Assembly: GCF_030816715.1 (NCBI RefSeq)
Contig: NZ_JAUSYH010000001.1
Location: forward strand, 7,502,001 to 7,566,000
Length of the DNA: 64,000 nucleotides
Reading direction: 5' to 3'
Origin: Streptomyces achromogenes
GTDB lineage: Bacteria > Actinomycetota > Actinomycetes > Streptomycetales > Streptomycetaceae
Below the pieces are notes generated by a model. That model was not told where the DNA came from. It was given only the letters and a program-made list of their open reading frames with translations, and ran no database searches. The translations under genes and the position numbers were made by a program. Shown here one piece after another: positions 42,041 through 50,573 of the stretch (position 1 is its first letter; the number at the start of each line of letters is the position of its first letter).

Positions 42041-43015
42041 TCAGCCCGCGGCGCGGGCCGCCATCCGGGCCTTGCGCGCGGCCAGCTTCTCGTCGAACTT
42101 CAGGGCCTCGGCGTCCAGGCCGCCCATGTACAGGCCGAGCTCCTCCTGCGCCTGCCGCCCCTCGGGGCCGAGGCCGTCGATCTCCATGACCTTCAGGAAG
42201 CGCAGCACGGGCTGGATGACGTCGTCGTGGTGGATGCGCAGGTTGTAGATCTCGCCGATCGCCATCTGCGCGGCGGCCCGTTCGAAGCCGGGCATGCCGT
42301 GGCCGGGCATGCGGAAGTTCACGATGACGTCCCGCACGGCCTGCATGGTGAGGTCGGGGGCCAGTTCGAAGGCGGCCTTCAGCAGGTTGCGGTAGAAGAC
42401 CATGTGCAGGTTCTCGTCGGTCGCGATACGGGCCAGCATGCGGTCGCAGACCGGGTCGCCGGACTGGTGGCCGGTGTTGCGGTGCGAGACACGGGTCGCG
42501 AGCTCCTGGAAGGACACGTACGCGACCGAGTGCAGCATCGAGTGCCGGTTGTCCGACTCGAAGCCCTCGCCCATGTGGGCCATCCGGAACTGCTCCAGCT
42601 TGTCCGGGTCCACCGCACGCGAGGCGAGCAGGTAGTCGCGCATCACGATGCCGTGCCTGCCCTCCTCGGCCGTCCAGCGGTGCACCCAGGTGCCCCAGGC
42701 GCCGTCCCGGCCGAAGAGCGAGGCGATCTCGTGGTGGTAGCTGGGCAGGTTGTCCTCGGTGAGGAGGTTCACGACCAGCGCGATCCGGCCGATCTCGGTG
42801 ACCTTGGACTGCTCCTTGCCCCAGGCCTCGCCGTCCTCGAAGAAGCCGGGGAAGTTGCGGGCGTCGCTCCACGGCACGTACTCGTGGGGCATCCAGTCCT
42901 TGGTGACCTTCAGGTGCCGGTTGAGTTCCGTCTCGACCACTTCCTCCAACGCGAACAGCAGCTTGGCGTCGGTCCAGACGGCCGGATTGCCGAGGTGAGA
43001 GGAGGTGATCGACAC
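42041..43015 (-). CDS. acyl-ACP desaturase, soluble di-iron
   Basis: The 324-residue enzyme introduces a double bond into fatty acyl chains bound to acyl carrier protein. Di-iron ligands are seen in LLTEDNLPSYHH (Glu87), WTAEEGRHGI (Glu118, His121) and IATDENLHMVF (Glu201, His204). Size and motif spacing match actinobacterial DesA-like proteins. A GTG start at 43015 is used. Repeats at 43082-43108 upstream look regulatory. Electron donor genes are not nearby. Confidence 0.93.
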   Translation of the reverse strand: MSITSSHLGNPAVWTDAKLLFALEEVVETELNRHLKVTKDWMPHEYVPWSDARNFPGFFEDGEAWGKEQSKVTEIGRIALVVNLLTEDNLPSYHHEIASLFGRDGAWGTWVHRWTAEEGRHGIVMRDYLLASRAVDPDKLEQFRMAHMGEGFESDNRHSMLHSVAYVSFQELATRVSHRNTGHQSGDPVCDRMLARIATDENLHMVFYRNLLKAAFELAPDLTMQAVRDVIVNFRMPGHGMPGFERAAAQMAIGEIYNLRIHHDDVIQPVLRFLKVMEIDGLGPEGRQAQEELGLYMGGLDAEALKFDEKLAARKARMAARAAG

Positions 43016-43081
43016 GAGGACTCCAGGGGACGTGAAGCGGAGTGGAACCGTCCGGCGAGCGGGACCGGAACTTACGGGATC

Positions 43082-43108
43082 GTAGGCTACGAACCCGTAG
43101 GTTACGAA
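43082..43108. promoter_or_regulatory. duplicated 12-mer in the desaturase promoter
   Basis: GTAGGCTACGAA (43082-43093) and GTAGGTTACGAA (43097-43108) are direct repeats offset by 15 bp, and CTACG-AACC-CGTAG forms a dyad across them. They lie 67-93 nt upstream of the desaturase start. The spacing suggests a dimeric TetR- or GntR-type regulator. Confidence 0.6.
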
Positions 43109-43180
43109 GCCTCAGACTAAGCAGGGCGTAAAGATCGCTGATCAGCCGGGTTCCCCGAACAATTCGGGACATGCCGGAAC

Positions 43181-43208
43181 GGCCCCGGGAATCGCAGGTC
43201 CCGGGGCC
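43181..43208 (-). terminator. hairpin after the DDAH gene
   Basis: GGCCCCGGG and CCCGGGGCC form a 9-bp perfect stem with a 10-nt loop, 23 nt beyond the DDAH stop codon. Confidence 0.75.
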
Positions 43209-43230
43209 GAGAAGGTGATCCGGTCACCCG

Positions 43231-44007
43231 TCAGGCGTACAGCTCCCGCAGCCGCACCGAGAGGCATGTCACACATCCCTCGAGTTTCTCGAACTCGCCG
43301 ATGTCGACGAGGACGGGCTCGTGCCCGAGGTCGGCGAGCAGATCCGCCGTCTTCGGCGCGCTCGCCGCCATGAGCAGGTGGGGGCCGCCGAGGAGCACCA
43401 CGTGTGCGCCGGCCTCCTCGGGCACCGACAGGAAGCGGGGGAACAGCGACGGCCGGTCCACCTGGGGGATGTGACCGATCACCGTGCCGTCGGGCAGCGC
43501 CGTGACCGCCGACTTCAGATGCAGCACCTTGCTCACCGGCACCGCCACCACCGTCGCGCCGAGCGGTTCGAAGGCGGCCCGCAGCTGCTGGACGCCGGCC
43601 GCGTTGGTCCGCCCGCCCCGGCCGACGTAGATCGTGTCCCCGACCTTGAGCACGTCGCCGCCGTCCAGCGTGCCGGGCTCCCAGATCCAGTTCACGGAAC
43701 AGCCGAGGCGCGCCACGGCCTCCTCGACGCCGACGGTCTCCTCGCGCCGGGACTCGGCGCCGGAGCGCGCGATCAGGGCGACGTTGCGGTACATCACCAC
43801 CGTGTCCTCGACGAACACGGAGTCCGGGCAGTCGTCGGCCGGATCGACCTCGACGGTCTCCCAGCCGTGCGTCCGCAGGGCGTCGGCGTAGGCCTCCCAC
43901 TGCTCCAGGGCGAGCTCCACGTCGACCTTCTCCCGCTCGACGTGCGTCACCAGGCCTTCGGCGAGTCGGGGGCTGGGGCGGCGGATGAGGGCCTTCTTGC
44001 TGGGCAC
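43231..44007 (-). CDS. ddaH: N(G),N(G)-dimethylarginine dimethylaminohydrolase
   Basis: The 258-residue amidinotransferase-fold enzyme hydrolyses methylated arginines to citrulline and methylamine. Catalytic elements are VEDTVV (about 66-71), the His of KVLHLKSAVTAL (His163) and the nucleophile Cys in CVTCLSVRL (probably Cys248). LDGGDVL and RGGRTNAAG are also typical. The GTG at 44007 follows GGAG by 8 nt. It stands as a single gene with its own terminator. Confidence 0.93.
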   Translation of the reverse strand: MPSKKALIRRPSPRLAEGLVTHVEREKVDVELALEQWEAYADALRTHGWETVEVDPADDCPDSVFVEDTVVMYRNVALIARSGAESRREETVGVEEAVARLGCSVNWIWEPGTLDGGDVLKVGDTIYVGRGGRTNAAGVQQLRAAFEPLGATVVAVPVSKVLHLKSAVTALPDGTVIGHIPQVDRPSLFPRFLSVPEEAGAHVVLLGGPHLLMAASAPKTADLLADLGHEPVLVDIGEFEKLEGCVTCLSVRLRELYA

Positions 44008-44124
44008 GTCCAGGTCTCCGAATCGGGTGGAAAACCGGCGCCTCGGGCGCGGCGCCGGTCAGCCATCATGCAGCGCGGGACCACCAGGACAAAACCCCTC
44101 AGTAACAATGTGGCCCTCCCGAGA

Positions 44125-44143
44125 CCCGCGCGGGCGACGCGGG
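44125..44143 (-). terminator. hairpin after the ABC-F gene
   Basis: CCCGCG and CGCGGG pair around a 7-nt loop, 23 nt beyond the ABC-F stop codon. Modest stem and no T-tract. Confidence 0.45.
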
Positions 44144-44165
44144 ACCCCCCGGGCGACGCGAGGCC

Positions 44166-45788
44166 CTATGCCGGGTCCGCCACCTCCTCCGCCGTCGTCT
44201 CCCTCAGCGTGCCGTCCATCAGCAGCCAGCGTGTGATGCCGATCGACTCCAGGAAGGGCAGGTCGTGACCGGCCACGATCAGCGCCCCCTCGTACGACTC
44301 CAGCGCCGTCGTCAGCTGGCGCACGCTCGCCATGTCGAGGTTGTTGGTCGGCTCGTCGAGCAGCAGCAGCTGCGGCGCCGGCTCGGCGAGCATCAGGGCC
44401 GCCAGGGCCGCCCGGAAGCGCTCCCCACCGGACAGGGTCGCCGCCTTCTGGTCGGCGCGCGCGCCCCGGAACAGGAAGCGGGCGAGCCGGGCCCGGATCC
44501 GGTTGTTGGTCGCTCCGGGCGCGAAACGGGCCACGTTCTCGGCGACCGTGAGGTCGCCGTCGAGGACGTCGAGGCGCTGCGGCAGGAAACGCAGCGGCAC
44601 GTGCGCGTGCACCTCGCCCGCCTCCGGCGCCAGCTCCCCGGCGATCGTGCGCAGCAGTGTCGTCTTCCCGGACCCGTTGCGCCCCACCAGCGCCACCCGC
44701 TCGGGGCCGCGAAGGTCGAGACCGCCCTCCACGCGCGCGCCGTGGGCGAGCCGCAGGTCCATGAGGGTGAGGACCTCGCGCCCCGGCGGGACGGCCGTGT
44801 ACGGCAGGTCGACGCGGATCTCGTCGTCGTCGCGCACGGCCTCCACCGCGTCGTCGAGCCGGTCCCTGGCCTCGGCGAGCTTCTCCTCGTGCATGATCCG
44901 GTGCTTGCCCGCCGACTCCTGCGCCGCGCGTTTGCGCGCCCCCATGACGATCTTCGGCTCACGCTTGCTGTCCCACATCTTCTGCCCGTACCGCTTGCGG
45001 CGGGCGAGCTTGACCTGGGCGTCCGCCAGTTCGCGCTTCTGCTTGCGCAGGTCGGCCTCGGCGACGCGCACCATGCGCTCGGCGGCCTCCTGCTCGGTGG
45101 CCAGGGCCTCCTCGTAGGCGGTGAAGTTGCCGCCGTACCAGGTGATCTCCCCGGCGCGCAGGTCGGCGATCTGGTCGACGAGGTCCAGCAGCTCACGGTC
45201 GTGGCTGACCACGACCAGCACGCCCGGCCAGGACGCGACGGCCGCGTACAGCCGCCGCCGGGCGTACAGGTCGAGGTTGTTGGTCGGCTCGTCCAGCAGC
45301 AGGACGTCCGGCCGGCGCAGCAGCAGAGCGGCCAGCCGCAGCAGCACCGACTCGCCGCCGGAGACCTCGCCGGTCGTGCGGTCGAGGTCGACGTGGCCGA
45401 GCCCGAGCTCGCCGAGGGTGGCCAGGGCGCGCTCCTCGACGTCCCAGTCGTCGCCGACGGTCTCGAAGTGCTCCTCGGCCGCGTCGCCGGCCTCGATGGC
45501 GTGCAGGGCGGCCCGCCGGTCGGCGATGCCGAGCGCCTGGTCGATGCGGAGGGCGGTGTCCAGGGTGACGTTCTGCGGGAGGTAGCCGACCTCGCCCGCG
45601 ACGCGCACGGCGCCGTCGGCGGGTTTCAGTTCTTTGGCGATCAGCTTCAGCAGGGTCGACTTGCCGGAGCCGTTGACGCCGACGAGCCCGGTGCGGCCGT
45701 TGCCGAACGCGACGTCGAGGCCGTCGAAGACGGGGGTGCCGTCGGGCCAGGAGAAGGCGAGGGAGGTACAGGTGATGGACTGATGCAA
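44166..45788 (-). CDS. ABC-F family ATPase (ribosome protection type)
   Basis: The 540-residue protein has two ABC cassettes and no membrane domain. Walker A motifs are GVNGSGKST (37-45) and GRNGSGKTT; signatures are VSGGESVLLRL and LSGGERFRAALA; both Walker B ends read LLLDEPTNNLD. A charged interdomain linker (LRKQKRELADAQVKLARRKR...) matches the P-site tRNA interaction motif. ABC-F proteins of this size protect ribosomes from antibiotics or tune translation. A TTG at 45788, 6 nt after GAGG, is chosen, since no ATG or GTG fits; this weak start and the 280-nt leader hint at attenuation. Confidence 0.9.
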   Translation of the reverse strand: MHQSITCTSLAFSWPDGTPVFDGLDVAFGNGRTGLVGVNGSGKSTLLKLIAKELKPADGAVRVAGEVGYLPQNVTLDTALRIDQALGIADRRAALHAIEAGDAAEEHFETVGDDWDVEERALATLGELGLGHVDLDRTTGEVSGGESVLLRLAALLLRRPDVLLLDEPTNNLDLYARRRLYAAVASWPGVLVVVSHDRELLDLVDQIADLRAGEITWYGGNFTAYEEALATEQEAAERMVRVAEADLRKQKRELADAQVKLARRKRYGQKMWDSKREPKIVMGARKRAAQESAGKHRIMHEEKLAEARDRLDDAVEAVRDDDEIRVDLPYTAVPPGREVLTLMDLRLAHGARVEGGLDLRGPERVALVGRNGSGKTTLLRTIAGELAPEAGEVHAHVPLRFLPQRLDVLDGDLTVAENVARFAPGATNNRIRARLARFLFRGARADQKAATLSGGERFRAALAALMLAEPAPQLLLLDEPTNNLDMASVRQLTTALESYEGALIVAGHDLPFLESIGITRWLLMDGTLRETTAEEVADPA

Positions 45789-45937
45789 AGCGGGCCTCGT
45801 GGGTGCGTGTGCGGTCAGGGACGACACGTGTCGAGACACCGGAGGGCGGCGACCACCGCGGTGAGCGGGGGCGCGGAGAGAGCACGAAAAGCCCTGCTCC
45901 GCCGGGACGGCTCGAGGCCGAGGTCGCACGCTGCGCA

Positions 45938-45956
45938 CACACCTGTGAGAGGTGTG
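45938..45956 (-). promoter_or_regulatory. dyad in the ABC-F leader
   Basis: CACACCT-GTGAG-AGGTGTG has 7-bp perfect arms, 150 nt upstream of the ABC-F start. It may be an operator or an RNA hairpin of an attenuator. Confidence 0.5.
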
Positions 45957-46013
45957 GCGCGGGGTGTCTCGGGACCTCAGACGAGCAACGTCCTACTCCG
46001 ATCGGCGGCAACA

Positions 46014-46023
46014 GAAGCGCTTC
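46014..46023. promoter_or_regulatory. GAAGCGCTTC palindrome
   Basis: A 10-bp LacI/cre-like palindrome in the region upstream of the ABC-F gene and downstream of the SsgA-like gene. It shares the AAGCGCTT core with sites at 4695-4702 and 50523-50530. Confidence 0.4.
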
Positions 46024-46069
46024 ACACCGTAGGAGGGCAGGGGAGGGCCGTCAAAGGGTTTACGACGGG

Positions 46070-46486
46070 TCAGCAGGCGTCCCGCATCAGCTCCGCCAGG
46101 TCGTGGTCCAGGTCGAGCTGACGGTGCTCCGTCCCGGTGGGCACCAGCTCGCCCGCCGCCTGCAGGAAGCGGCGGATGTCGGCCGAGTGGACGTGCACGA
46201 CGGCCGTTCCCTCGGGCGCGTGGAACTCCAGGACGGTGCGGTCGTACCCGTAGGGGCGCACCCGGACGTCGCCGTGGCCCTCGGCGTCGTGCAGGCCCGC
46301 GGCGAGCAGCTCGCGCGAGAACGTCCAGCAGACCTCGACGCCTTCCAGGGTGGCCGGAGCCGGGAAGGTCATCCGCACGGCGAAGGGGTCCAGGCGGTCG
46401 TAGTGCAAGGTGGCGGGGATGTTGGGCATGCGAGGCGCGGCGGCGACCAGACGGGCCTCTACGAGCTGTTCGATGACGGTGGACAA
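46070..46486 (-). CDS. ssgD: SsgA-like sporulation/cell-division protein, probably SsgD
   Basis: The 138-residue protein belongs to the SsgA-like (SALP) family, unique to sporulating actinomycetes and involved in septum placement and cell-wall remodelling. Typical stretches are IPATLHYDRLDPFAVRMTFP, VEVCWTFSRELLAAGL and VRVRPYGYDRTVLEFHAPEG. A TTG start at 46486 with GGAG about 9 nt upstream is used. The neighbourhood (ABC-F gene on one side, thiolase/FadB operon a few kb away) matches what I remember of the ssgD region of S. coelicolor, so the symbol is probable, not certain. Confidence 0.82.
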   Translation of the reverse strand: MSTVIEQLVEARLVAAAPRMPNIPATLHYDRLDPFAVRMTFPAPATLEGVEVCWTFSRELLAAGLHDAEGHGDVRVRPYGYDRTVLEFHAPEGTAVVHVHSADIRRFLQAAGELVPTGTEHRQLDLDHDLAELMRDAC

Positions 46487-46585
46487 CGCCTTGCTCCCTC
46501 GTGACGGCGGGACGAAACTCCGGGCGGTGGGACCGGACACTGGAAGAGACGCCGGAACCGGCCGATCCGTGCACACCACTTTCGA

Positions 46586-46599
46586 GTGACCTCGGTCAC
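46586..46599 (-). promoter_or_regulatory. palindrome upstream of the SsgA-like gene
   Basis: GTGACC-TC-GGTCAC, with 6-bp perfect arms, lies 100 nt upstream of the SsgA-like start. It is a candidate developmental operator. Confidence 0.45.
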
Positions 46600-46709
46600 C
46601 GCGTTTCATGCACGGGAGTGACTCAGCTCTCCTGCCGTGCCCCAGAAGGCGGTTGGGACGGACGACGGCCTCTGGACGCCGGCGGGAGCCTGGACCGGCT
46701 TCGCCTGCC

Positions 46710-47570
46710 ATGAGGCGCTTGGGGAAGACGCGACGCACGGTACGGACAGCGCGGGGCGACGACCGAGCGGCGGCGCCTGCCGGGCGGCGCTCGCCGTGCT
46801 CACCGCACTGCCCCCGCACGCCCATCCGGAACGTCCGGCGGCGCCCCACTGGGAGCTCAAGGACACCGGCGTCACCGGCACGCCTGCGCGGTCTCGCGGC
46901 GGTCGACCGCCACACCGCGGGGGTCGCCGACGCCCAGGGCGTCGTGCTGCGCACCGCCGACGGCGGCGCCACCTGGCGGGACGTCTCCCCGCCGGGCGCG
47001 GCCGGCCTGAACTTCCGCGACGTCGAGGCGTTCGACGCGCGCCGCGCCGTGGGCCCAGGAGGGCGAGGCGGGGTTCGCCGCGAGCGGCCGGTGCCTGGTG
47101 GCAGCCGGTGCCCGGGACGTCTGGTCGGCGACCGGCGGTGCCGCACGCGCGCGGGTGCTGCACTCCTCCGACCGCGGGACGACCTGGAGGGCCGCCGAAG
47201 TCCCCGCCGGGGACCCCGCGCGCGGCGTCCTCGCCCTCGCCTTCCGCGACCGCACGCACGGCCTCGCCGTGGGCGGCGACCACCGCCCCGACCAGCCCTT
47301 CCCCGCAGGCCGCGCCACGACCACGGACGGCGGCCGCATCTGGCGGCCCGCGGCCGGCCCGCCGCCCGCCTACCGCTCCGGCGTCGCTGACTGCCGCACA
47401 GCCGCACCGCCGCCCTCGCGGTCGGCCCCGCCGGCACCGACCTGACGACGGACGCCGGCCGTACCCGGCGCACCCTCGACACCGGCTCGTACGACACCGT
47501 GGACTGCACGCCCGACCTCGGCTGCTGGGCCGCGGGCGAACAGGGACGCGTGGCATGCCTGGAGAGCTGA
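46710..47570 (+). pseudogene. secreted BNR/beta-propeller protein, multiply frameshifted
   Basis: Pieces of an exported propeller protein (photosystem assembly factor Ycf48-like, BNR repeats) appear in successive frames. They are a signal peptide end with HPERPAAPHWELKDTGVTGT, then LRGLAAVDRHTAGVADAQGV and VLRTADGGATWRDVSPPGA in a second frame, then EGEAGFAASGRCLVAAGARD and VLHSSDRGTTWRAAEVPAGD in a third, and DTGSYDTVDCTPDLGCWAAG in a fourth segment ending at TGA 47570. Asp-box-like TADGGATW and SSDRGTTW repeats confirm the fold. At least three frame changes and a deletion near 47045 (about 80 codons missing by comparison with relatives I recall) make it nonfunctional. Confidence 0.8.
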
Positions 47571-47642
47571 GCCCCGTTGCGGGTACCCGGACGTCCCTCT
47601 CCGGGTACCCGGTGGGGACGAACGCGGAAGGAGTGAGCGTCC

Positions 47643-47966
47643 ATGCCACGCGGTTCCAGCCCCAAGCGGGAGCGCCAGTACGAGCACATCAAGGAGAGCG
47701 CGCAGGACCGGGGAGAGAGCGCCGGCCGCGCGAAGGAGATCGCCGCGCGGACGGTCAACAAGGAACGCGCCCGGTCCGGCGAGTCGAAGACCGCGAGCCG
47801 CACCTCCACCGAGGACATGTCGTCCGGCAGGCGGGGCGGTCAGCGGTCCGGCAAGGGTTCTCAGGGGCCCACCTACGACCAGCTGTACGAGGAGGCCAAG
47901 CGGCGGGGCGTCAAGGGCCGTTCGGACATGAACAAGAGCCAATTGCGGCGCGCGCTCGGCGACTGA
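47643..47966 (+). CDS. small basic Rho-N/plasmid-stabilisation-like protein
   Basis: The 107-residue protein is highly charged (RKERQYEH-like: SPKRERQYEHIKESAQDRGE, then RAKEIAARTVNKERARSGES) and ends in a short Rho N-terminal/SAP-like helix (LYEEAKRRGVKGRSDMNKSQ). Streptomyces relatives are often annotated plasmid stabilisation protein, without proof; a nucleic-acid-binding role is plausible. The ATG at 47643 follows GGAAGGAG by about 8 nt. Confidence 0.8.
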   Translation: MPRGSSPKRERQYEHIKESAQDRGESAGRAKEIAARTVNKERARSGESKTASRTSTEDMSSGRRGGQRSGKGSQGPTYDQLYEEAKRRGVKGRSDMNKSQLRRALGD

Positions 47967-48039
47967 CGCCGACGTCGGCCGCGCGAACGGAAAACGTGAT
48001 CGCGGGCCAGCCCGCCGGGGCCGTACGCTCGTCCTCACC

Positions 48040-48732
48040 ATGACGACCGTCAGCGTTCCCGCGGGCTGGCCCGCGACCGAGGAAGAGGCCCGCGCCGTCC
48101 AGGACGAGCTGCGGGCCCGCGTACTGCTCGAGCCGGGGCCGCCCGTGGGCGCCGGGCACGTGACGGGGGTCGACGTCGCCTACGACGACGAGCGCGACGT
48201 CGTCGCGGCCGCCGCCGTCGTGCTGGACGCGGCGAGCCTGGAGGTCGTCGCCGAGGCCACCGCCGTCGGGCGGATCTCCTTCCCCTACGTGCCCGGACTG
48301 CTCGCGTTCCGTGAGATCCCCACCGTGCTCGCCGCCCTGGACGCCCTGCCGTACGAGCCGGGTCTGGTGGTGTGCGACGGCTACGGTCTGGCCCACCCGC
48401 GCCGCTTCGGCCTCGCCAGCCACCTCGGGGTGCTCACCGGCCTGCCGACGATCGGCGTCGCCAAGAACCCGTTCGTCTTCACCCACGCCGACCCGGACGC
48501 CCCGCGCGGATCGGCGTCCCCGCTGCTGGCGGGCGACGAGGAGGTGGGGCGCGCGCTGCGCACCCGGGCGGACGTGAAGCCGGTGTTCGTCTCCGTCGGC
48601 CACCGCGTCACCCTGGACGACGCCTGCGCCCACACCCTCGCCCTCACCCCGCGCTTCCGGCTCCCGGAGACCACCCGCCGGGCCGACTCACTGTGCCGCC
48701 GGGCCCTTCAGGAAGCCACCATCCGCCACTGA
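48040..48732 (+). CDS. nfi: endonuclease V (deoxyinosine 3' endonuclease)
   Basis: The 230-residue repair enzyme nicks DNA one nucleotide 3' of deoxyinosine. Catalytic residues are Asp45 (VTGVDVAYDD), Glu92 and the preceding wedge FPYVPGLLAFREIP, and Asp113 (VVCDGYGLAHPRRFGLASH). Length matches Nfi proteins. The ATG at 48040 lies 10 nt after TACGCT with no strong ribosome binding site. It stands next to the small basic protein on the same strand. Confidence 0.93.
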   Translation: MTTVSVPAGWPATEEEARAVQDELRARVLLEPGPPVGAGHVTGVDVAYDDERDVVAAAAVVLDAASLEVVAEATAVGRISFPYVPGLLAFREIPTVLAALDALPYEPGLVVCDGYGLAHPRRFGLASHLGVLTGLPTIGVAKNPFVFTHADPDAPRGSASPLLAGDEEVGRALRTRADVKPVFVSVGHRVTLDDACAHTLALTPRFRLPETTRRADSLCRRALQEATIRH

Positions 48733-48797
48733 CCCGCCTCCCGGTACTCCGGGAATCTCGGGAGCGTGGTCGGGGAGACCCTCAAGCAGAGGGGACA

Positions 48798-48844
48798 GAC
48801 CCCTTCGGGACACGCCGTGCCGCACGGCGTGGCCCGACGGGGTC
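48798..48844. terminator. 47-nt nested hairpin between convergent genes
   Basis: GACCCC-tt-CGGG-a-CACGCCGT pairs with ACGGCGTG-g-CCCG-ac-GGGGTC around a 5-nt loop: 18 base pairs interrupted by short symmetric internal loops. It separates the endonuclease V and saccharopine-dehydrogenase-like genes. Confidence 0.8.
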
Positions 48845-48848
48845 GCGG

Positions 48849-50021
48849 TCAGCGGCGCGCCGCGACGCGGAAACGGACGCCGGCGCGGGTCAGCCGCTCG
48901 GTCAGCGCGTCGCCCATCGCCACGGCCGTGGTGACCTGTCCGGCCGTCGGCGGGAGGTCGTCGCAGGCCAGCGCCATCGCCGCCTCGGCGAACATCTTCG
49001 CCGTCTCGTCGTAGCCGGGGTCGCCGCCCGCGACCTCGGTGTACACCCGCCGTCCGCCGCCCTCGCCGACGAACCGGACCGAGAACCAGCTCCGCGCCCG
49101 CTTCTGCGCGCTCGGCCCGTCACCGGGCTTGAACCGGTCCGACAGCCAGCGCCGGGCGGGCGGCACCTGCGCCGCCGCGGCGAGCGTCCCGACCGCGGCG
49201 ACGCCGCCGACGGCGACGGGCAGCCGCCGGACGGCCGCGTAGTGCCGGTAGCGGAAGTCCGGGCCGTAGCGCTGCAGCGCCCGAGCCGACCGGAGCACGA
49301 TCTGCGGGTCGATGGTCGGCAGCGGCAGCGCCCAGGCGCCGACCTCCCCGGCGAACCGTGGCGCGCCCACCGGTGCGACGGCCCGGCGGCCCATGAGCCG
49401 CGGCTCGTGCCGTCCCCGTTCCCGTGCGGCGGCCAGCATCTGCCGGCCGCGGGCGAACTGGCCGAGCGCGGAGGCGAAGGTGCCGCCCGAGAAGGAGGCG
49501 TCGGCCCTCACGAAGCCGTCCACGGTCAGCGGCACGCCTTCGGGGAGCTGCCGGACGGTGAAGTACACGCCGAGGTCGTGCGGGACGGAGTCGAAGCCGC
49601 ACGCGTGGATCAGCCGCGCCCCCGTCTCCCGCGCGCGTGCGTCGTGACGGACGTACATCAGGTCGACGAATTCCGGCTCGCCGGTGAGGTCGAGGTAGTC
49701 CGCGCCGCTGTCCGCGCAGGCGGCCACCAAGTCCTCGCCGTAGCGCACGTACGGGCCCACCGTCGTGGCCACCACGCGCGCGTGTTCCGCGAGCGCGCGC
49801 ACGGACGCCGGGTCGGCGACGTCGGCGCGCAGCACCCCGACGTCCACGCCGAGCCGTTCGCGCAGCCGCTCCAGCTTCCGCTCGTCCCGCCCGGCGATCG
49901 CCCAGCGCAGCCCGGCGGGCGCATGGACGGCGAGGTACTCCGCGGTGAGCGTTCCCACGAAGCCCGTCGCCCCGAAGAGCACGATGTCGTACGGACGGTC
50001 GCTCGTTTTCAGCCTGCTCAT
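48849..50021 (-). CDS. saccharopine dehydrogenase-like / trans-acting enoyl reductase family
   Basis: The 390-residue protein has an N-terminal NADP Rossmann fold (DIVLFGATGFVGTLTAEYLA) and motifs VVATTVGPYVRYGEDLV, YLDLTGEPEFVD and ARLIHACGFDSVPHDLGV. These match the mycobacterial trans-acting enoyl reductase (Rv2953-like) and saccharopine-dehydrogenase-like group, which act on polyketide-derived lipids in mycobacteria. A hydrophobic segment at about 265-285 may touch the membrane. The ATG at 50021 follows AAGGGA. The Streptomyces substrate is unknown. Confidence 0.85.
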   Translation of the reverse strand: MSRLKTSDRPYDIVLFGATGFVGTLTAEYLAVHAPAGLRWAIAGRDERKLERLRERLGVDVGVLRADVADPASVRALAEHARVVATTVGPYVRYGEDLVAACADSGADYLDLTGEPEFVDLMYVRHDARARETGARLIHACGFDSVPHDLGVYFTVRQLPEGVPLTVDGFVRADASFSGGTFASALGQFARGRQMLAAARERGRHEPRLMGRRAVAPVGAPRFAGEVGAWALPLPTIDPQIVLRSARALQRYGPDFRYRHYAAVRRLPVAVGGVAAVGTLAAAAQVPPARRWLSDRFKPGDGPSAQKRARSWFSVRFVGEGGGRRVYTEVAGGDPGYDETAKMFAEAAMALACDDLPPTAGQVTTAVAMGDALTERLTRAGVRFRVAARR

Positions 50022-50113
50022 GACATCCCTTCGCGGTGGCAGCCCGTGCCGCTGTCGGTGGCTGAGGCTAGCGTGAGGAGTGCGGAGGCCGACGACGAGC
50101 CCGGAGGCAGCAG

Positions 50114-50494
50114 GTGACCGTGGACCGCAATGCCCTGAAGAAGTGGGAGAAAGTGCGCGAGTTCGCGCTCGGGCTGCCCGGTGCGGCCGAGGAGTTCCCC
50201 TGGGGCGAGAGCGTGGCCAAGGTGAACGGGAAGGTGTTCGTCTTCCTCGGTGTCGACGACGGCAGTCACCCGCTCGGCGTCACCGTCAAGCTCACGGACG
50301 AGACCGCGCACGCCCACGCGCTGGCCGCCCCCGGCGCCGGGCCGGCGGGCTACGGCCTCGGCAGGTCGGGCTGGGTGCGGCTCCCGCTGGGGGAGAGGGG
50401 CGCGCCCGAGGCCGAGCTGCTCTGCGACTGGGTGGAGGAGAGCTACCGCACGATCGCTCCCCGACGGCTCATAACGGAGCTGGAGACGCGCTGA
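50114..50494 (+). CDS. MmcQ/YjbR-family protein
   Basis: A 126-residue protein of the YjbR fold (VREFALGLPGAAEEFPWGES, KVNGKVFVFLGV, WVRLPLG..., EESYRTIAPRRL). Family members are small DNA-binding-like proteins of uncertain function. The GTG at 50114 follows GGAGG. It is divergent from the enoyl-reductase-like gene with only 92 nt between. Confidence 0.85.
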   Translation: MTVDRNALKKWEKVREFALGLPGAAEEFPWGESVAKVNGKVFVFLGVDDGSHPLGVTVKLTDETAHAHALAAPGAGPAGYGLGRSGWVRLPLGERGAPEAELLCDWVEESYRTIAPRRLITELETR

Positions 50495-50573
50495 CCGTCG
50501 GGCGGCTCGCCGCGAACCGACTAAGCGCTTGCTCGCTCGACCCTTGTGTCCGCGGGGACACGTTCCTAGCATC

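Noticed and set aside
45789-45938. A 50-codon N-terminal extension of the ABC-F protein
   Set aside because: The extra residues are Arg/Pro-rich with no ABC-F similarity, while the TTG at 45788 has a good GAGG and starts exactly at the family N-terminus.
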